Below, piece after piece: positions 44,801 to 52,417 of a stretch of 64,000 bases of DNA; positions within the stretch are counted from its first letter, which is position 1, and every line of letters begins with the position of its first letter. Where the stretch lies: contig NZ_JAUASX010000007.1 of the NCBI RefSeq assembly GCF_030345715.1, positions 147,078 through 211,077 of the forward strand, written 5' to 3'. Source of the stretch: Solimonas sp. SE-A11 (GTDB lineage: Bacteria > Pseudomonadota > Gammaproteobacteria > Nevskiales > Nevskiaceae). Under the pieces are notes generated by a model. It did no database searches. It worked only from the letters and a program-made list of their open reading frames with translations, and was not told the DNA's origin. The position numbers and the translations under genes are program-made.

Positions 44801-45688
44801 GCGGATCTCGCGTTCGCCGGGCAGGAACACCAGCACGTCGCCCTTGGGCGTGGGCCGCCACAGTTCCTCGATGGCGCTGGCGATGCCTCCTTCGAGATCG
44901 CCGTCGTCGGGTAATGCGCGGTAGCGCTGCTCCACCGGATAGGTGCGCCCGGAGACCAGCTTGATCGGCGCCCCGCTGAAGTGCCGCGACAGGCGCTCCG
45001 GGTCCAGCGTCGCCGAGGTGACCACGACCTTCAGGTCCGGACGCTGCGGCAGGATGCGCTTGAGCCAACCCAGCAGGAAGTCGATGTTGAGGCTGCGCTC
45101 GTGGGCCTCGTCGATGATGATGGTGTCGTAGCTGGTCAGCAGGTGATCGCGCCCCAGCTCGGCCAGCAGGATGCCGTCGGTCATCAGCTTGACCAGCGAG
45201 CGCTCCGACACGCGGCGGTCGAAGCGCGTCTCGTAGCCCACCGTGTCGCCGAGATTGCCGTGCAGTTCCGCCGCGATGCGGTTGGCCACGCTGCGCGCCG
45301 CCAGCCGGCGCGGCTGCGTATGCCCGATCAGCCCGCGCGTGCCGCGGCCCAGCTCCAGGCAGAGCTTGGGCAGCTGCGTGGTCTTGCCCGAGCCGGTCTC
45401 GCCGCAGACCACTACCACCTGGTGATCGCGGATCGCCTCCAGCAGCTCGGCCTTGGCCTGCACCACCGGCAACTCGTCCGGATAGTTCAGGTCCGCCGGC
45501 ACCAGCAGCTTGCGCTGCTCCACCCGCTCCTTGGCCTTCTCCACATCCTGCTGCAGCCGGGCCACGTCCATCTTGCCGCCGCGCTGCGCCCGCTCCACCA
45601 GCCTGGCGAAGCGCACGTAGTCCCGCGCCAGCAGCGAATCACGCTGTTCGGCGAGGGCGGTGGCGACGAGATCGTAGGGGCGGGCCAT
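41873..45688 (-). CDS. hrpA: ATP-dependent RNA helicase HrpA
   Basis: A 1271-residue DEAH-box helicase, near E. coli HrpA (about 1300). Walker A GETGSGKT (96-103), DEAH (193-196), SATLDPERL (motif III), then the C-terminal HA2, OB-fold and DUF3418 regions. DEAH helicases unwind structured RNA; E. coli HrpA is reported to help mRNA processing and rescue of stalled ribosomes. It is a monocistronic gene, with an upstream gap of 511 bases before eutC that holds repeats but no recognisable gene. Confidence 0.95.
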   Translation of the reverse strand: MARPYDLVATALAEQRDSLLARDYVRFARLVERAQRGGKMDVARLQQDVEKAKERVEQRKLLVPADLNYPDELPVVQAKAELLEAIRDHQVVVVCGETGSGKTTQLPKLCLELGRGTRGLIGHTQPRRLAARSVANRIAAELHGNLGDTVGYETRFDRRVSERSLVKLMTDGILLAELGRDHLLTSYDTIIIDEAHERSLNIDFLLGWLKRILPQRPDLKVVVTSATLDPERLSRHFSGAPIKLVSGRTYPVEQRYRALPDDGDLEGGIASAIEELWRPTPKGDVLVFLPGEREIRDADRVLSGRFPRAEVLPLYSRLAAQAQDKVFSRGSQPRIVLATNVAETSVTVPGIRYVVDTGTARLNRFSPRTGVQQLQIEPVSQAAANQRAGRCGRLGPGICIRLYAEDDFAARPAFTDPEIKRANLAGVILSMIALGLGEVDDFPWVDAPDSRNVSDAYRLLQTLGALDDWRKLTPLGEELSRLPLDPRVARIALAGRGKAQADAICVLAAAMSVQDPHEVPPDAQDAARSAHKSWQHPKSDFLTLLNLWQRWKTWSDESSNRQLRRVCREHFVNFLRMEEWEQVYRQLRDMLGIKGEPARLKPKDLDALYPQLHEALLAGLIDHIGLKLPEKGEYQGPRNRRFRIHPGSALAKKGPQWLMSAQLAQTSQLFARTNASVEPEWLERVGAHLIKRNVLHPEWHSERGEVTATEHVSLLGLPLLTRQRNYGATNPVEARAIFVREALLRGEMSRKPSFLEQNLALIEEVQDKEARLRRPDLLANDEQLERFYLERLPENICTTRQLKDWLRHDPKAQSQMRMQEADVLRPGADANVESQFPDHMDIAGQRLGLSYSHEPGEEHDGVTFHVPLAAVHTLPEHVFDWLVPGLRTAKIEGLIRTLPNALRRYCTPAAEYARALAERFDPPPERPIVEAMAEALKSMTGAPITLESFAPDKLESHLVPRLQLEDAQGKLLGTGNTLASLQGRFAGQARQALNTAATRDDTLRQWKRDNLGDWDFEKLPETVPMAGAKAWPALQAEGEKANLRLFESPEAAAEAHRAGTRTLLLARMPDRTRDLLKAVKSKLGLQLMSLKLAPEAVADALARRAAEQVLLAAPIRDKAGFQQALEKRGAFSIEAYKRLDELAAWLGTAAELRKKLDALGNRWPVPLADLRQQLSSLFSEGFLDAIPEPQWARMAVYLRAFGIRLDRLQNKPARDEELTRQVQPLVAKLPGPFHAARWMLEEWRITLFAQELKAQGSPSAARITALVAETP

Positions 45689-45827
45689 GGGGGGCGCATT
45701 ATCTACGAAGGATCAAGACCTTTCCTCTCGGTCACGCTTTTCAAGCTCTTGGTGAGCGCAAGCGAATGCTTTTGACGTTGGGCCCCCTTGCAGAAGCACC
45801 TGCGCGGGGGTCGAACGCAGGGTCGAG

Positions 45828-45874
45828 CCGGGCATGGATGCCCGGCCGAGGACACGCAGGCCATGGATGGCCTG
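45828..45874. repeat. Two CATGGATG-centred palindromes
   Basis: CCGGGCAT-GG-ATGCCCGG at 45828-45845 and CAGGCCAT-GG-ATGGCCTG at 45857-45874 are two perfect inverted repeats. They share the ATGGATGGC centre with the elements at 14363-14432 and 55785-55862. Confidence 0.65.
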
Positions 45875-45957
45875 TGTGTCCGACCCGTCGCGGGCGCCCC
45901 CCGCGCAGGTCGCCCCGCATCAGCGGGGCTGCGGATGCCGGGGTGTGCTTTCTTTGG

Positions 45958-46014
45958 CTTACCTTTCTTTGCACAAGCACCAACAGTAGGCGCCTCTAGG
46001 CGAAGAAAGGTAAG
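45958..46014. repeat. Long-armed hairpin with TAGGCG direct repeats
   Basis: CTTACCTTTCTT (45958-45969) and AAGAAAGGTAAG (46003-46014) are exact reverse complements; the 33-base loop contains GTAGGCGCCTCTAGGCG, with two TAGGCG copies, and a third follows after the hairpin. A similar pattern (TTACTTTTCTTTG.../...AAAGAAAAGTAA) is common as an intergenic repeat in gammaproteobacteria. Confidence 0.65.
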
Positions 46015-46108
46015 TCGCCCTTAGGCGAAATAAACCATCAGAGATCAATAACACCGGAGCGGTCTAGGACCGCCACCACAGAAGACCATCGAAGAGTTTC
46101 ATAGGGAG

Positions 46109-46145
46109 CCCCCTCTCCCCAACCCTCTCCCGCAAGGGGAGAGGG
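46109..46145. repeat. CCCTCTCC/GGAGAGGG palindromic repeat
   Basis: The core arms are CCCTCTCC (46123-46130) and GGAGAGGG (46138-46145), with an additional CCCCTCTCCCC at 46110. It lies about 55 bases downstream of the eutC stop on that strand. Confidence 0.65.
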
Positions 46146-46162
46146 AGCGACCGCAGTGCGTG

Positions 46163-46199
46163 CCTCGATACGCCGCTACGCGGCACTCGGCATGAACGG
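46163..46199. repeat. CTCGATACG repeat
   Basis: CCTCGATACGCCGCTACGCG is followed by GCACTCGG and GAACGG; a small hairpin GCCGC-TAC-GCGGC is inside. It matches the element at 564-622 and directly abuts the end of eutC. Confidence 0.5.
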
Positions 46200-46949
46200 T
46201 CAGGCTGGGATTGCCGGGCTGGAAACGCCGTTGTCCAAGGCCTCCAGCTTCAACCCCACCCCCGTCACCCTCCGACTCCTGGCCTCATCCAGCAACCAAG
46301 CCAGCGTATCCGCCGCCCGCTGCACCGACAGCCCATTGCCATGGATGTTGGAAATGCAGTTGCGCTCCGAGTCCGCCCGCCCCACCCGCGGCTCCCAGGT
46401 GAGATAGACCCCCAGCGAATCCGCCACCGACAAACCCGGCCTTTCACCCACCAGCACCGCGACGAGTTTCGCCCCCAGCACCTCCCCCACCTCATCCCCC
46501 AACGCCACCCGCGCCTGCTCCGCCAACACCACCGGCCCAGCGCGCCAACCCGGCAGGCGATGCAGGGTCTCGTGCACCAGCGGCGCGGCATGGCGATTCA
46601 CCGCCTCGGCGGAGAGGCCGTCCGCGATCACGAAGGCCAGGTCCCAGTCGCCGCGCGGCAGCAACGAGAGGTCAGACTCGCGCAGGCGCCGCCCCAGGTC
46701 CGGCCGGCGCAGGTACTGCGCGCGATCCTCCACCCGGCTGCGCACACGCAGGCTCTCCAGTGGCGCCAACGCATTCGCCACGGCATCAAAGTCCGCACGC
46801 CCGTGCACCGCGTCGCGCGCGCGGCTGTGCGCGGCCTGGAACTCCAGCACCGCGCGCGTCGGCAGGCCATCGCCCACGCGGCCCAGGCCGATGCGGGCCG
46901 GCGTGGTGGCGCGCAGGCGGGCGTAGGGATCGGGGATCACGCCGCTCAT
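46200..46949 (-). CDS. eutC: Ethanolamine ammonia-lyase small subunit
   Basis: A 249-residue EutC. Typical blocks are TPARIGLGRVGDGLPTRAVL near the N-terminus, GDWDLAFVIADGLSAEAVN, and ERNCISNIHGNGLS near the C-terminus. With EutB it forms the B12-dependent enzyme that splits ethanolamine into acetaldehyde and ammonia. The ATG overlaps the eutB stop by 4 bases (ATGA). No eutA reactivase, shell protein or acetaldehyde dehydrogenase gene lies beside it, so this is the short, microcompartment-free version. Confidence 0.93.
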   Translation of the reverse strand: MSGVIPDPYARLRATTPARIGLGRVGDGLPTRAVLEFQAAHSRARDAVHGRADFDAVANALAPLESLRVRSRVEDRAQYLRRPDLGRRLRESDLSLLPRGDWDLAFVIADGLSAEAVNRHAAPLVHETLHRLPGWRAGPVVLAEQARVALGDEVGEVLGAKLVAVLVGERPGLSVADSLGVYLTWEPRVGRADSERNCISNIHGNGLSVQRAADTLAWLLDEARSRRVTGVGLKLEALDNGVSSPAIPA

Positions 46950-48322
46950 GCCAGCATCCGGCGCATCAGCTGCTCGCCAGGCGGTGCCAGGCGCCCCTGG
47001 CCGTCGAGCAGTTCCATGCGCTGCAGCCAGGCCTCGAATTCCGGCGCGGGGCGCAGCTTCAGCAGATGCCGCAGGCCCAGCACGTCATGCCAGGACAGGC
47101 TCTGGTAGCCCAGCATCACGTCGTCCGCGCCCGGCACGGCGATGACGAAGTTCACGCCGGCAGTGGCCAGCAGCGTCATCAGCGTGTCCATGTCGTCCTG
47201 GTCGGCCTCGGCATGGTTGGTGTAGCAGACGTCCACGCCCATCGGCAGGCCCAGCAGCTTGCCGCAGCAATGGTCCTCCAGGCCGGCGCGGATGATCTGC
47301 TTGCTGTCGTAGAGGTATTCCGGCCCGATGAAGCCGACCACGGTATTCACCAGCAGCGGCGAGAACTCGCGCGCCACGGCGTAGGCGCGCACCTCCATGG
47401 TCTGCTGGTCCACGCCGTGATGCGCGTTGGCCGACAGCGCGCTGCCCTGCCCGGTCTCGAAGTACATGACGTCGCCGCCCACGGTGCCGCGCTTGAGCGA
47501 CTGAGCCGCCTCCATGCCCTCGCGCAGCAGCGCCAGGTCCACGCCGAAGCCGCGGTTGGCGGCCTCGCTGCCGGCGATGGACTGGAACACCAGATCCAGC
47601 GGCGCACCACGCTCGATGGCACGCAGGCTGTTGGTGACATGCGCCAGCACGCAGGATTGCATGGGGATGTCGTAGCGCTGCCGCAGCTCGTCCAGCATCT
47701 GCAGCAGGCGGATGGTGTCGGGCACCGAGTCGCTGGCAGGATTGATGCCGATCACGGCGTCGCCCATGCCGAACAGCAGGCCATCGAGGATCGAGGCGGC
47801 GATGCCCAGCGGATCGTCGGTGGGATGATTGGGCTGCAGGCGGCAGGCCAGGCGCCCAGGCAGTCCTATGGTGCTGCGGAACGCGGTGCCCACGCGGCAC
47901 TTGGCCGCCACCGCGATCAGGTCCTGGTTGCGCATCAGCTTGCTGACCGCCGCCACCATCTCCGGCGTAAGGCCCGGCGCCAGCGCGGCCAGGGCCTCGG
48001 TGGTCGCGGCATAGGACAGCAGCCAGTCGCGGAACTCACCCACGCTCAGGTCCGCCACTGGCGCGAAGGCCGCGGCGGCGTGCGTATCCAGGATCAGGCG
48101 CGTGACCTCGTCGGCCTCGTAGGGCACCAGCGGCTGTTCCAGGAACACCCGCAGCGGCAGGTCCGCCAGGACGTGCCGCGCGGCCACGCGCTGCTCGTCG
48201 CTCTGCGCCGCCAGGCCCGCCAGTTCGTCGCCGGAGCGGCGCGGCGAGGCGCAGGACATGAGCGCCCGCAGGTCATCGAAGACCCAGGTCCTGCCGTTGA
48301 GCGTGATGCGGTAGGCCGTCAT
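46946..48322 (-). CDS. eutB: Ethanolamine ammonia-lyase large subunit
   Basis: A 458-residue EutB with YEADEVTRLILD near residue 80, LPGRLACRLQPNHPTDDPLG, IGINPASDSVPDTIRLLQML and the B12/substrate region FETGQGSALSANAHHGVDQQ. Length is like other EutB proteins (about 455). It should use adenosylcobalamin to start radical chemistry on ethanolamine. ATG at 48322 was selected; an upstream extension would add ten non-family residues. The gene is divergent from the NYN gene with only 67 bases between, which leaves no room for a cobalamin riboswitch. Confidence 0.94.
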   Translation of the reverse strand: MTAYRITLNGRTWVFDDLRALMSCASPRRSGDELAGLAAQSDEQRVAARHVLADLPLRVFLEQPLVPYEADEVTRLILDTHAAAAFAPVADLSVGEFRDWLLSYAATTEALAALAPGLTPEMVAAVSKLMRNQDLIAVAAKCRVGTAFRSTIGLPGRLACRLQPNHPTDDPLGIAASILDGLLFGMGDAVIGINPASDSVPDTIRLLQMLDELRQRYDIPMQSCVLAHVTNSLRAIERGAPLDLVFQSIAGSEAANRGFGVDLALLREGMEAAQSLKRGTVGGDVMYFETGQGSALSANAHHGVDQQTMEVRAYAVAREFSPLLVNTVVGFIGPEYLYDSKQIIRAGLEDHCCGKLLGLPMGVDVCYTNHAEADQDDMDTLMTLLATAGVNFVIAVPGADDVMLGYQSLSWHDVLGLRHLLKLRPAPEFEAWLQRMELLDGQGRLAPPGEQLMRRMLA

Positions 48323-48389
48323 GCGGGGTTTACCAAGCATGGGCCTTGCCAAGGCGTGCGATCATGGGTGCCGACGCCGGAGACCGACC

Positions 48390-49232
48390 GTGGCCGAGAA
48401 CCCCGCCCGCATTGCCCTTTTGATCGACGCCGACAATGCGCCGGCCGCCAAGATCGACGTGATCCTGGCCGAGCTGGCCAAGTACGGCGTGGCCAACATC
48501 CGCCGCGCCTACGGCAACTGGACCAAGCCCGGCCTCAAGAAGTGGGCCGACCAGTTGCACGAATACGCCATCCGCCCGGTGCAGCAGTTCGACCTCACCA
48601 AGGGCAAGAACGCCACGGACGTGTCGATCGTGATCGACGCCATGGACCTGCTCTACACCAGCCAGCTGCAGGCCTTCGCCATCGTGTCTTCCGACTGCGA
48701 TTTCACGCCGCTGGTGATGCGCATCCGTGAGCGCGGGCTGGAGGTCTACGGATTCGGCGAGAAGAAGACGCCGGAGCCTTTCGTGGCGGCCTGCTCGAAG
48801 TTCCTCTATCTGGAGAACCTGGGCGAGGACAGCAATGTCGCGGATGCCGATGCACCCAAGGCGGTGCCGGCGAAGAAGAACACCACCCAGCTGCGGCAGG
48901 ACAACAAGCTGGTGGCGCTGCTGCGCAATGCCGTGGAGGCAGCGGCCGGTGATGACGGCTGGGCCCACCAGGGCAGGGCCGGCAGCGTGCTCAAGAACCA
49001 GGGCTCGTTCGACCCCCGCAATTATGGGTACCGTTACCTCGGCGACCTGATCGAGGCCAGCGGCCTGTTCGACTTGGAACGCCGAGGCAACAATGACGTC
49101 TGGCTGCGCGACAAGCGCGCTGCCAAGGCCACAAAGCCCGCTGCCCCTAGCGCAGCGACATCACGTACTTCTGCGTCTCCGGCAGTCCAAAAGCAGAAGC
49201 CGTCGACGGAGCCGCCATCGTCGGACGCCTGA
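48390..49232 (+). CDS. NYN domain / OST-HTH RNase-like protein
   Basis: A 280-residue protein. The N-terminal NYN (PIN-like) domain has LLIDADNAPAAKIDVILAEL, GNWTKPGLKKWADQL, and ATDVSIVIDAMDLLY followed by SSDCDFTPLVMRI, which carry the conserved acidic residues of a metal-dependent RNase. The C-terminal domain (about 180-255, KLVALLRNAVEAAAGDDGWA...LGDLIEASGLFDLE) looks like an OST-HTH/LOTUS domain that binds RNA. Start is GTG at 48390, with GGAG 7 bases upstream. Its last 86 bases overlap the opposite-strand gene 49147-49470. Confidence 0.82.
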   Translation: MAENPARIALLIDADNAPAAKIDVILAELAKYGVANIRRAYGNWTKPGLKKWADQLHEYAIRPVQQFDLTKGKNATDVSIVIDAMDLLYTSQLQAFAIVSSDCDFTPLVMRIRERGLEVYGFGEKKTPEPFVAACSKFLYLENLGEDSNVADADAPKAVPAKKNTTQLRQDNKLVALLRNAVEAAAGDDGWAHQGRAGSVLKNQGSFDPRNYGYRYLGDLIEASGLFDLERRGNNDVWLRDKRAAKATKPAAPSAATSRTSASPAVQKQKPSTEPPSSDA

Positions 49233-49470
49233 CCGGCTTCGGCTGGGCCATGCCGGCCGTCAGCGGTTCGACGAAGCCGAAGGCCTCCAGTTCCGCCATC
49301 AGGTCCAGGGCGCCGGCGCCGGCCGGATGCAGGCGGGCCAGCTTGGCGATCGGCTTTTCGCCGTCGGTCGCAATCAGCAGGATGCGGAGCGCCTGTGACA
49401 ATCCGGCGGCCCTGCTACGGATCTCCTCCCGTCCTTTCTCCGTCTTCACGTAGATCGTTTCGGGGTTCAT
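49147..49470 (-). CDS. Small protein with winged-helix-like N-terminal domain
   Basis: A 107-residue protein starting MNPETIYVKTEKGREEIRSR. The segment ALRILLIATDGEKPIAKLAR recalls a short regulator-like family in beta/gammaproteobacteria with a KTxKGxEE N-terminus and an LIxxDG core. The end is Pro/Ser/Ala-rich. The last 86 bases (49147-49232) overlap the 3' end of the NYN gene in antisense. Function is unknown. Two palindromes, 49509-49518 and 49539-49550, lie upstream. Confidence 0.55.
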   Translation of the reverse strand: MNPETIYVKTEKGREEIRSRAAGLSQALRILLIATDGEKPIAKLARLHPAGAGALDLMAELEAFGFVEPLTAGMAQPKPVRRPTMAAPSTASAFGLPETQKYVMSLR

Positions 49471-49508
49471 GACTGTCTTCCTGTACGGGGGCCCGGCTTG
49501 GGCCCTGT

Positions 49509-49550
49509 GACGTACGTCGCAAAAAGCGTGCACAAACTGGACGATCGTCC
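49509..49550. promoter_or_regulatory. Two short perfect palindromes upstream of the small gene
   Basis: GACGTACGTC (49509-49518) and GGACGATCGTCC (49539-49550) are separated by 20 bases in the gap between yceH and the 107-residue gene. Both are fully self-complementary, so they may be binding sites of one or two dimeric regulators. No regulator gene points to them. Confidence 0.4.
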
Positions 49551-49601
49551 GATTCCCGCCGGGAAATCGCCTCAAGTCTTTGTAGGTAAAAGGATTACAG
49601 A

Positions 49602-49617
49602 CGCCGGGAACCCGGCG
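49602..49617 (-). terminator. Short hairpin after yceH
   Basis: CGCCGGG-AA-CCCGGCG, a perfect 7-bp stem just after the yceH stop codon. On the minus strand the sequence continues TCTGTAATCCTTTT, a poor T-run set off by 9 bases, so this is only a weak candidate. Confidence 0.35.
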
Positions 49618-49621
49618 GAGC

Positions 49622-50248
49622 CTACTTGATCAACTCTTCCAGCTCCGCCAGTCGGGCTTCCAGGGCCTGGACCCGGGCTTCCAGCGCCGCCAGGACACCG
49701 GCATCCGGCCGGGCCACCGGGACTTCCGGCTCCGCCCACTCGGTGCCGCCGGCATCGCCGCACAAAGTGTGTGCATAGCGCGCCTCCTTCTGGCCCGCCG
49801 CGCGCGGCAGCAGGACCACCAGCGGCTGGGCACGGTCGGCCAGGTCGTTCAGCGCCGCCGCCAGGGCTTCGCCCTCGGTCGGCCCGCCCAGGCCGGAGGC
49901 ATTGGCGCGCAGCTCCGCCAGCGTCTGCGGGCCGCGCAGCATCAGCGTGGCCAGGATCGCGGCGGTCTGGGGCTTGAGCAGCAGTTGCGGGCTGAACTGG
50001 TGGCGGTACTTCTGGGCGCGGGCGCTGAAGCTGTCGCGCGCCACCAGCTTGAGCTCCTCCAGGCGGTTCAGCGCATTGCCGACATCGCCCTCGCTGAGGC
50101 TCATCACCGGGCTGCGCGAGCTCTTCTGGTTGCCGGCCAGCATGATCGCGTTGACGGTCATGGGGTAGTACTGCGGCGTGGTGACGGACTTCTCCACCAG
50201 GGAGGCCAGCACGCGGGCTTCGGCGGGCGACAGCAGCAGTTCGGACAT
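49622..50248 (-). CDS. yceH: YceH family protein (DUF480)
   Basis: A 208-residue YceH. The conserved start LSPAEARVLASLVEKSVTTP and the core YYPMTVNAIMLAGNQKSSRS plus MLRGPQTLAELRAN define the family; it folds as two winged helices, and the C-terminus (residues about 185-208, LEARVQALEARLAELEELIK) is a coiled coil. The role of YceH is not established. ATG at 50248 was selected; a TTG four codons upstream is less likely. Divergent from phoD. Confidence 0.88.
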   Translation of the reverse strand: MSELLLSPAEARVLASLVEKSVTTPQYYPMTVNAIMLAGNQKSSRSPVMSLSEGDVGNALNRLEELKLVARDSFSARAQKYRHQFSPQLLLKPQTAAILATLMLRGPQTLAELRANASGLGGPTEGEALAAALNDLADRAQPLVVLLPRAAGQKEARYAHTLCGDAGGTEWAEPEVPVARPDAGVLAALEARVQALEARLAELEELIK

Positions 50249-50337
50249 GGGAAATCTCAATCTATAGGCGGGCGATGTTATACGCGTGCAAGCGGCGTCT
50301 GGTATACGCCCACGAAGAAAAAACTCCGGGGAGAGGT

Positions 50338-52287
50338 ATGGGGACCAGACGCGAATTCCTGAAGCAGGCCGGCACCGCCGGCCTGGGCCTGGGGGCCACC
50401 AGCCTGGCCGGCTGCGGCGACAGCGATCCGATGGGCAACGGCAGCGGTGGCGAGCTGACGCCGGGCACCGTGCCGCCGGCGGACTTCGACTTCCCCACCG
50501 GCAGCCTGCTGCCCTTCGCGCACGGCGTGGCCAGCGGCGATCCGCTGTCCGACCGCGTGATCCTGTGGACGCGCATTACCGAGGTGACGCCACGCAGCGG
50601 CGGCGTGCCCGTGACCTGGCGCATCGCCAGCGACCCGCAGATGCGCAATGTGCTGCGCAGCGGCACGCAGGCCGCCATCGCCGCACGCGACTGGACCGTG
50701 AAGGTGGACGTGACCGGGCTTGAGCCCGCCACCACCTACTACTACCGCTTCGAGGCACTGGGCGCGCATTCCATCACCGGCCGCACGCGCACCGCGCCGG
50801 CGGACATGGTCAGCGAGGTCCGCGTGGCCGTGCTGGCCTGCTCCAGCTACTGGTCCAGCTACTGGAGCGGCCTGGGCCACCTGGCCGCGCGCAACGACCT
50901 GGACCTGGTGATCCACTGCGGCGACTACATCTACGACTTCGTCGACGAGGACGAGACCGTGCGCGCCCGCCGCGGCCGTGCCGATACCGCCGACGTGGAT
51001 TACCGCGACTGGCTCAACCTCGCCGAGATCCGCCGCCGCTATGCGCTGTGGCGCAGCGAGCCGCACCTGCTGCGCGCGCATCAGCAGCACCCCTGGTTCA
51101 TCGTCTGGGACAACCACGATATCGACGACGGCTTCGGCAACGAGCTGCCTACCGACATCGACGGCAGCACCTCCACCGCCACGCTGGCCGACACCACACG
51201 CGCCTTCTGGGAGTGGACGCCCTCGCGCCCGGTGCTGGCCGACGGCAGCGGCCGCTTCCTGCTGGTGGAAGACGGCAGCTATCCCGAGCCGCCGGAGGCA
51301 AAGCTCGTCTATCGCGCATTGCCCTACGGTCCGTTGCTGGACATCTACGGTGTGGACACGCAGATCGGCCTGCCCGGCTATGGCCTGGAGATGGACGCCT
51401 CGCACCTGCCGGAGGGCGAGCCGAGCCTGTTCGGGCGACGCCAGTTCGAGTGGTTCACCGGCGAGATGCTGGCCTCCGCGCAGCGCGGCGTGACCTGGCG
51501 CCTGATCAACAACCAGACCTGGATCGCCCCTGCCGACACGCCTGACGTGGTGGAGGGCGTGCCGCTGCCCAAGCTCGGCATCTCGCGCTGGACCGACTAC
51601 ACCGCCGAGCGCGCCGCGCTGTTCGGCTACCTGCGCGGTGCCAATCCGGCAGAGACGCGCGTGCGCAACAACGTCTTCGTCTCCGGCGACGTGCACGGCA
51701 ACTGGGCCTCGGACCTGGTGGAGACCAGCACGCTGCTGCCACCCGGCCTGGGCCTGGCCGCGCCGAACCTGCGCAGCGGCTCCACGCCGGAGAACCTGCT
51801 GGCCGGCTGGGGCCGCGCCCTCACCGGCAACCTGCCGGGCATCAACCTGCGTGCGGATTCGGTAGGCGTGGAATTCGCCCCCAGCTCCATGGGCCGCGGC
51901 GGCGCCGACGAGCTGATCGCCAACGCCCTGGGCTCCGGCAGCAACCCCGCCGTCAACGTCACCGCCGCGCGCCTGCTGGAACTGGCGCTGCTGGTGGGCA
52001 ACAACAACTGCCGCTTCATCGAGTGGGTGGACCACGGCTACGGACTCGTCAGCCTCAAGCCCGAGCGTGCGATCTTCGAATGGTGGTGGCAGGACAAGCT
52101 CACGCCGGATTCGCCGGACGTGCTGGGCTACCAGATGGTGACCTTCACCGAGGAGAACGCGCTAGCCCTGCCGCCGCGCTTCCCGGACCAGATCGACAAC
52201 GTCATGGCGCACGGCATGGCGGTGGAAGCGACGGTGGGCGAGCGCACGGCGGAGCCGGCGCCGGAGGGGATGTTGCTGGAGGCGTGA
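50338..52287 (+). CDS. phoD: PhoD-type alkaline phosphatase, Tat-exported lipoprotein
   Basis: A 649-residue metallophosphatase. The leader has RR at residues 4-5 (GTRREFLKQAG, a twin-arginine motif) and ends SLAGC, giving lipidated Cys26, so it should pass TatC and be anchored as a lipoprotein. An N-terminal PhoD_N Ig-like domain is followed by a metallophosphoesterase domain with HCGDYIYDF, WDNHDIDDGFGN and SGDVHGNWA, the usual PhoD metal sites. PhoD enzymes hydrolyse phosphomonoesters and diesters, with Ca2+ and Fe3+. GGGGAGAGG precedes the ATG. No Pho box was identified by eye. Confidence 0.9.
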   Translation: MGTRREFLKQAGTAGLGLGATSLAGCGDSDPMGNGSGGELTPGTVPPADFDFPTGSLLPFAHGVASGDPLSDRVILWTRITEVTPRSGGVPVTWRIASDPQMRNVLRSGTQAAIAARDWTVKVDVTGLEPATTYYYRFEALGAHSITGRTRTAPADMVSEVRVAVLACSSYWSSYWSGLGHLAARNDLDLVIHCGDYIYDFVDEDETVRARRGRADTADVDYRDWLNLAEIRRRYALWRSEPHLLRAHQQHPWFIVWDNHDIDDGFGNELPTDIDGSTSTATLADTTRAFWEWTPSRPVLADGSGRFLLVEDGSYPEPPEAKLVYRALPYGPLLDIYGVDTQIGLPGYGLEMDASHLPEGEPSLFGRRQFEWFTGEMLASAQRGVTWRLINNQTWIAPADTPDVVEGVPLPKLGISRWTDYTAERAALFGYLRGANPAETRVRNNVFVSGDVHGNWASDLVETSTLLPPGLGLAAPNLRSGSTPENLLAGWGRALTGNLPGINLRADSVGVEFAPSSMGRGGADELIANALGSGSNPAVNVTAARLLELALLVGNNNCRFIEWVDHGYGLVSLKPERAIFEWWWQDKLTPDSPDVLGYQMVTFTEENALALPPRFPDQIDNVMAHGMAVEATVGERTAEPAPEGMLLEA

Positions 52288-52298
52288 GGCTTGCTCTT

Positions 52299-52413
52299 AC
52301 CCTCTCCCCTTGCGGGAGAGGGTGGCCCGAGAGGGCCGGGAGAGGGGGCTCTCTATGGCGAGCCTCCCCCTCTCTCCCAACCTCTCTCCCGCGAGGGGAG
52401 AGAGGAGAAAAGG
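52299..52413. repeat. Tandem CCCTCTCC/GGAGAGGG repeats
   Basis: First unit: CCCTCTCCC (52300-52308) with GGGAGAGGG (52314-52322). Second unit: CCTCTCTCCC around 52381 with GGGGAGAGAGG around 52395. Further GGGAGAGGGGG/CCCCCTCTCTCCC arms pair across the middle. It fills the gap between phoD and the convergent PhaC-like gene. Confidence 0.7.
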
Positions 52414-52417
52414 AACG

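Larger units (their letters stand above)
45689..46199. other. Repeat-rich intergenic stretch without a gene
   Basis: The 511 bases between hrpA and eutC contain several short open frames but none with a convincing protein sequence or ribosome-binding site. They hold two adjacent CATGGATG-centred palindromes (45828-45874), a long-armed hairpin (45958-46014), three TAGGCG copies around 45988-46025, a CCCTCTCC/GGAGAGGG element (46109-46145) and a CTCGATACG element (46163-46199). Confidence 0.7.

Noticed and set aside
45766..46024. Short overlapping open frames between hrpA and eutC
   Set aside because: No ribosome-binding site and no protein-like sequence; the DNA is made of palindromic repeats.
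48323..48389. Cobalamin riboswitch for eutBC
   Set aside because: The gap to the divergent gene is only 67 bases and lacks the conserved B12-box sequence; too short for the element.
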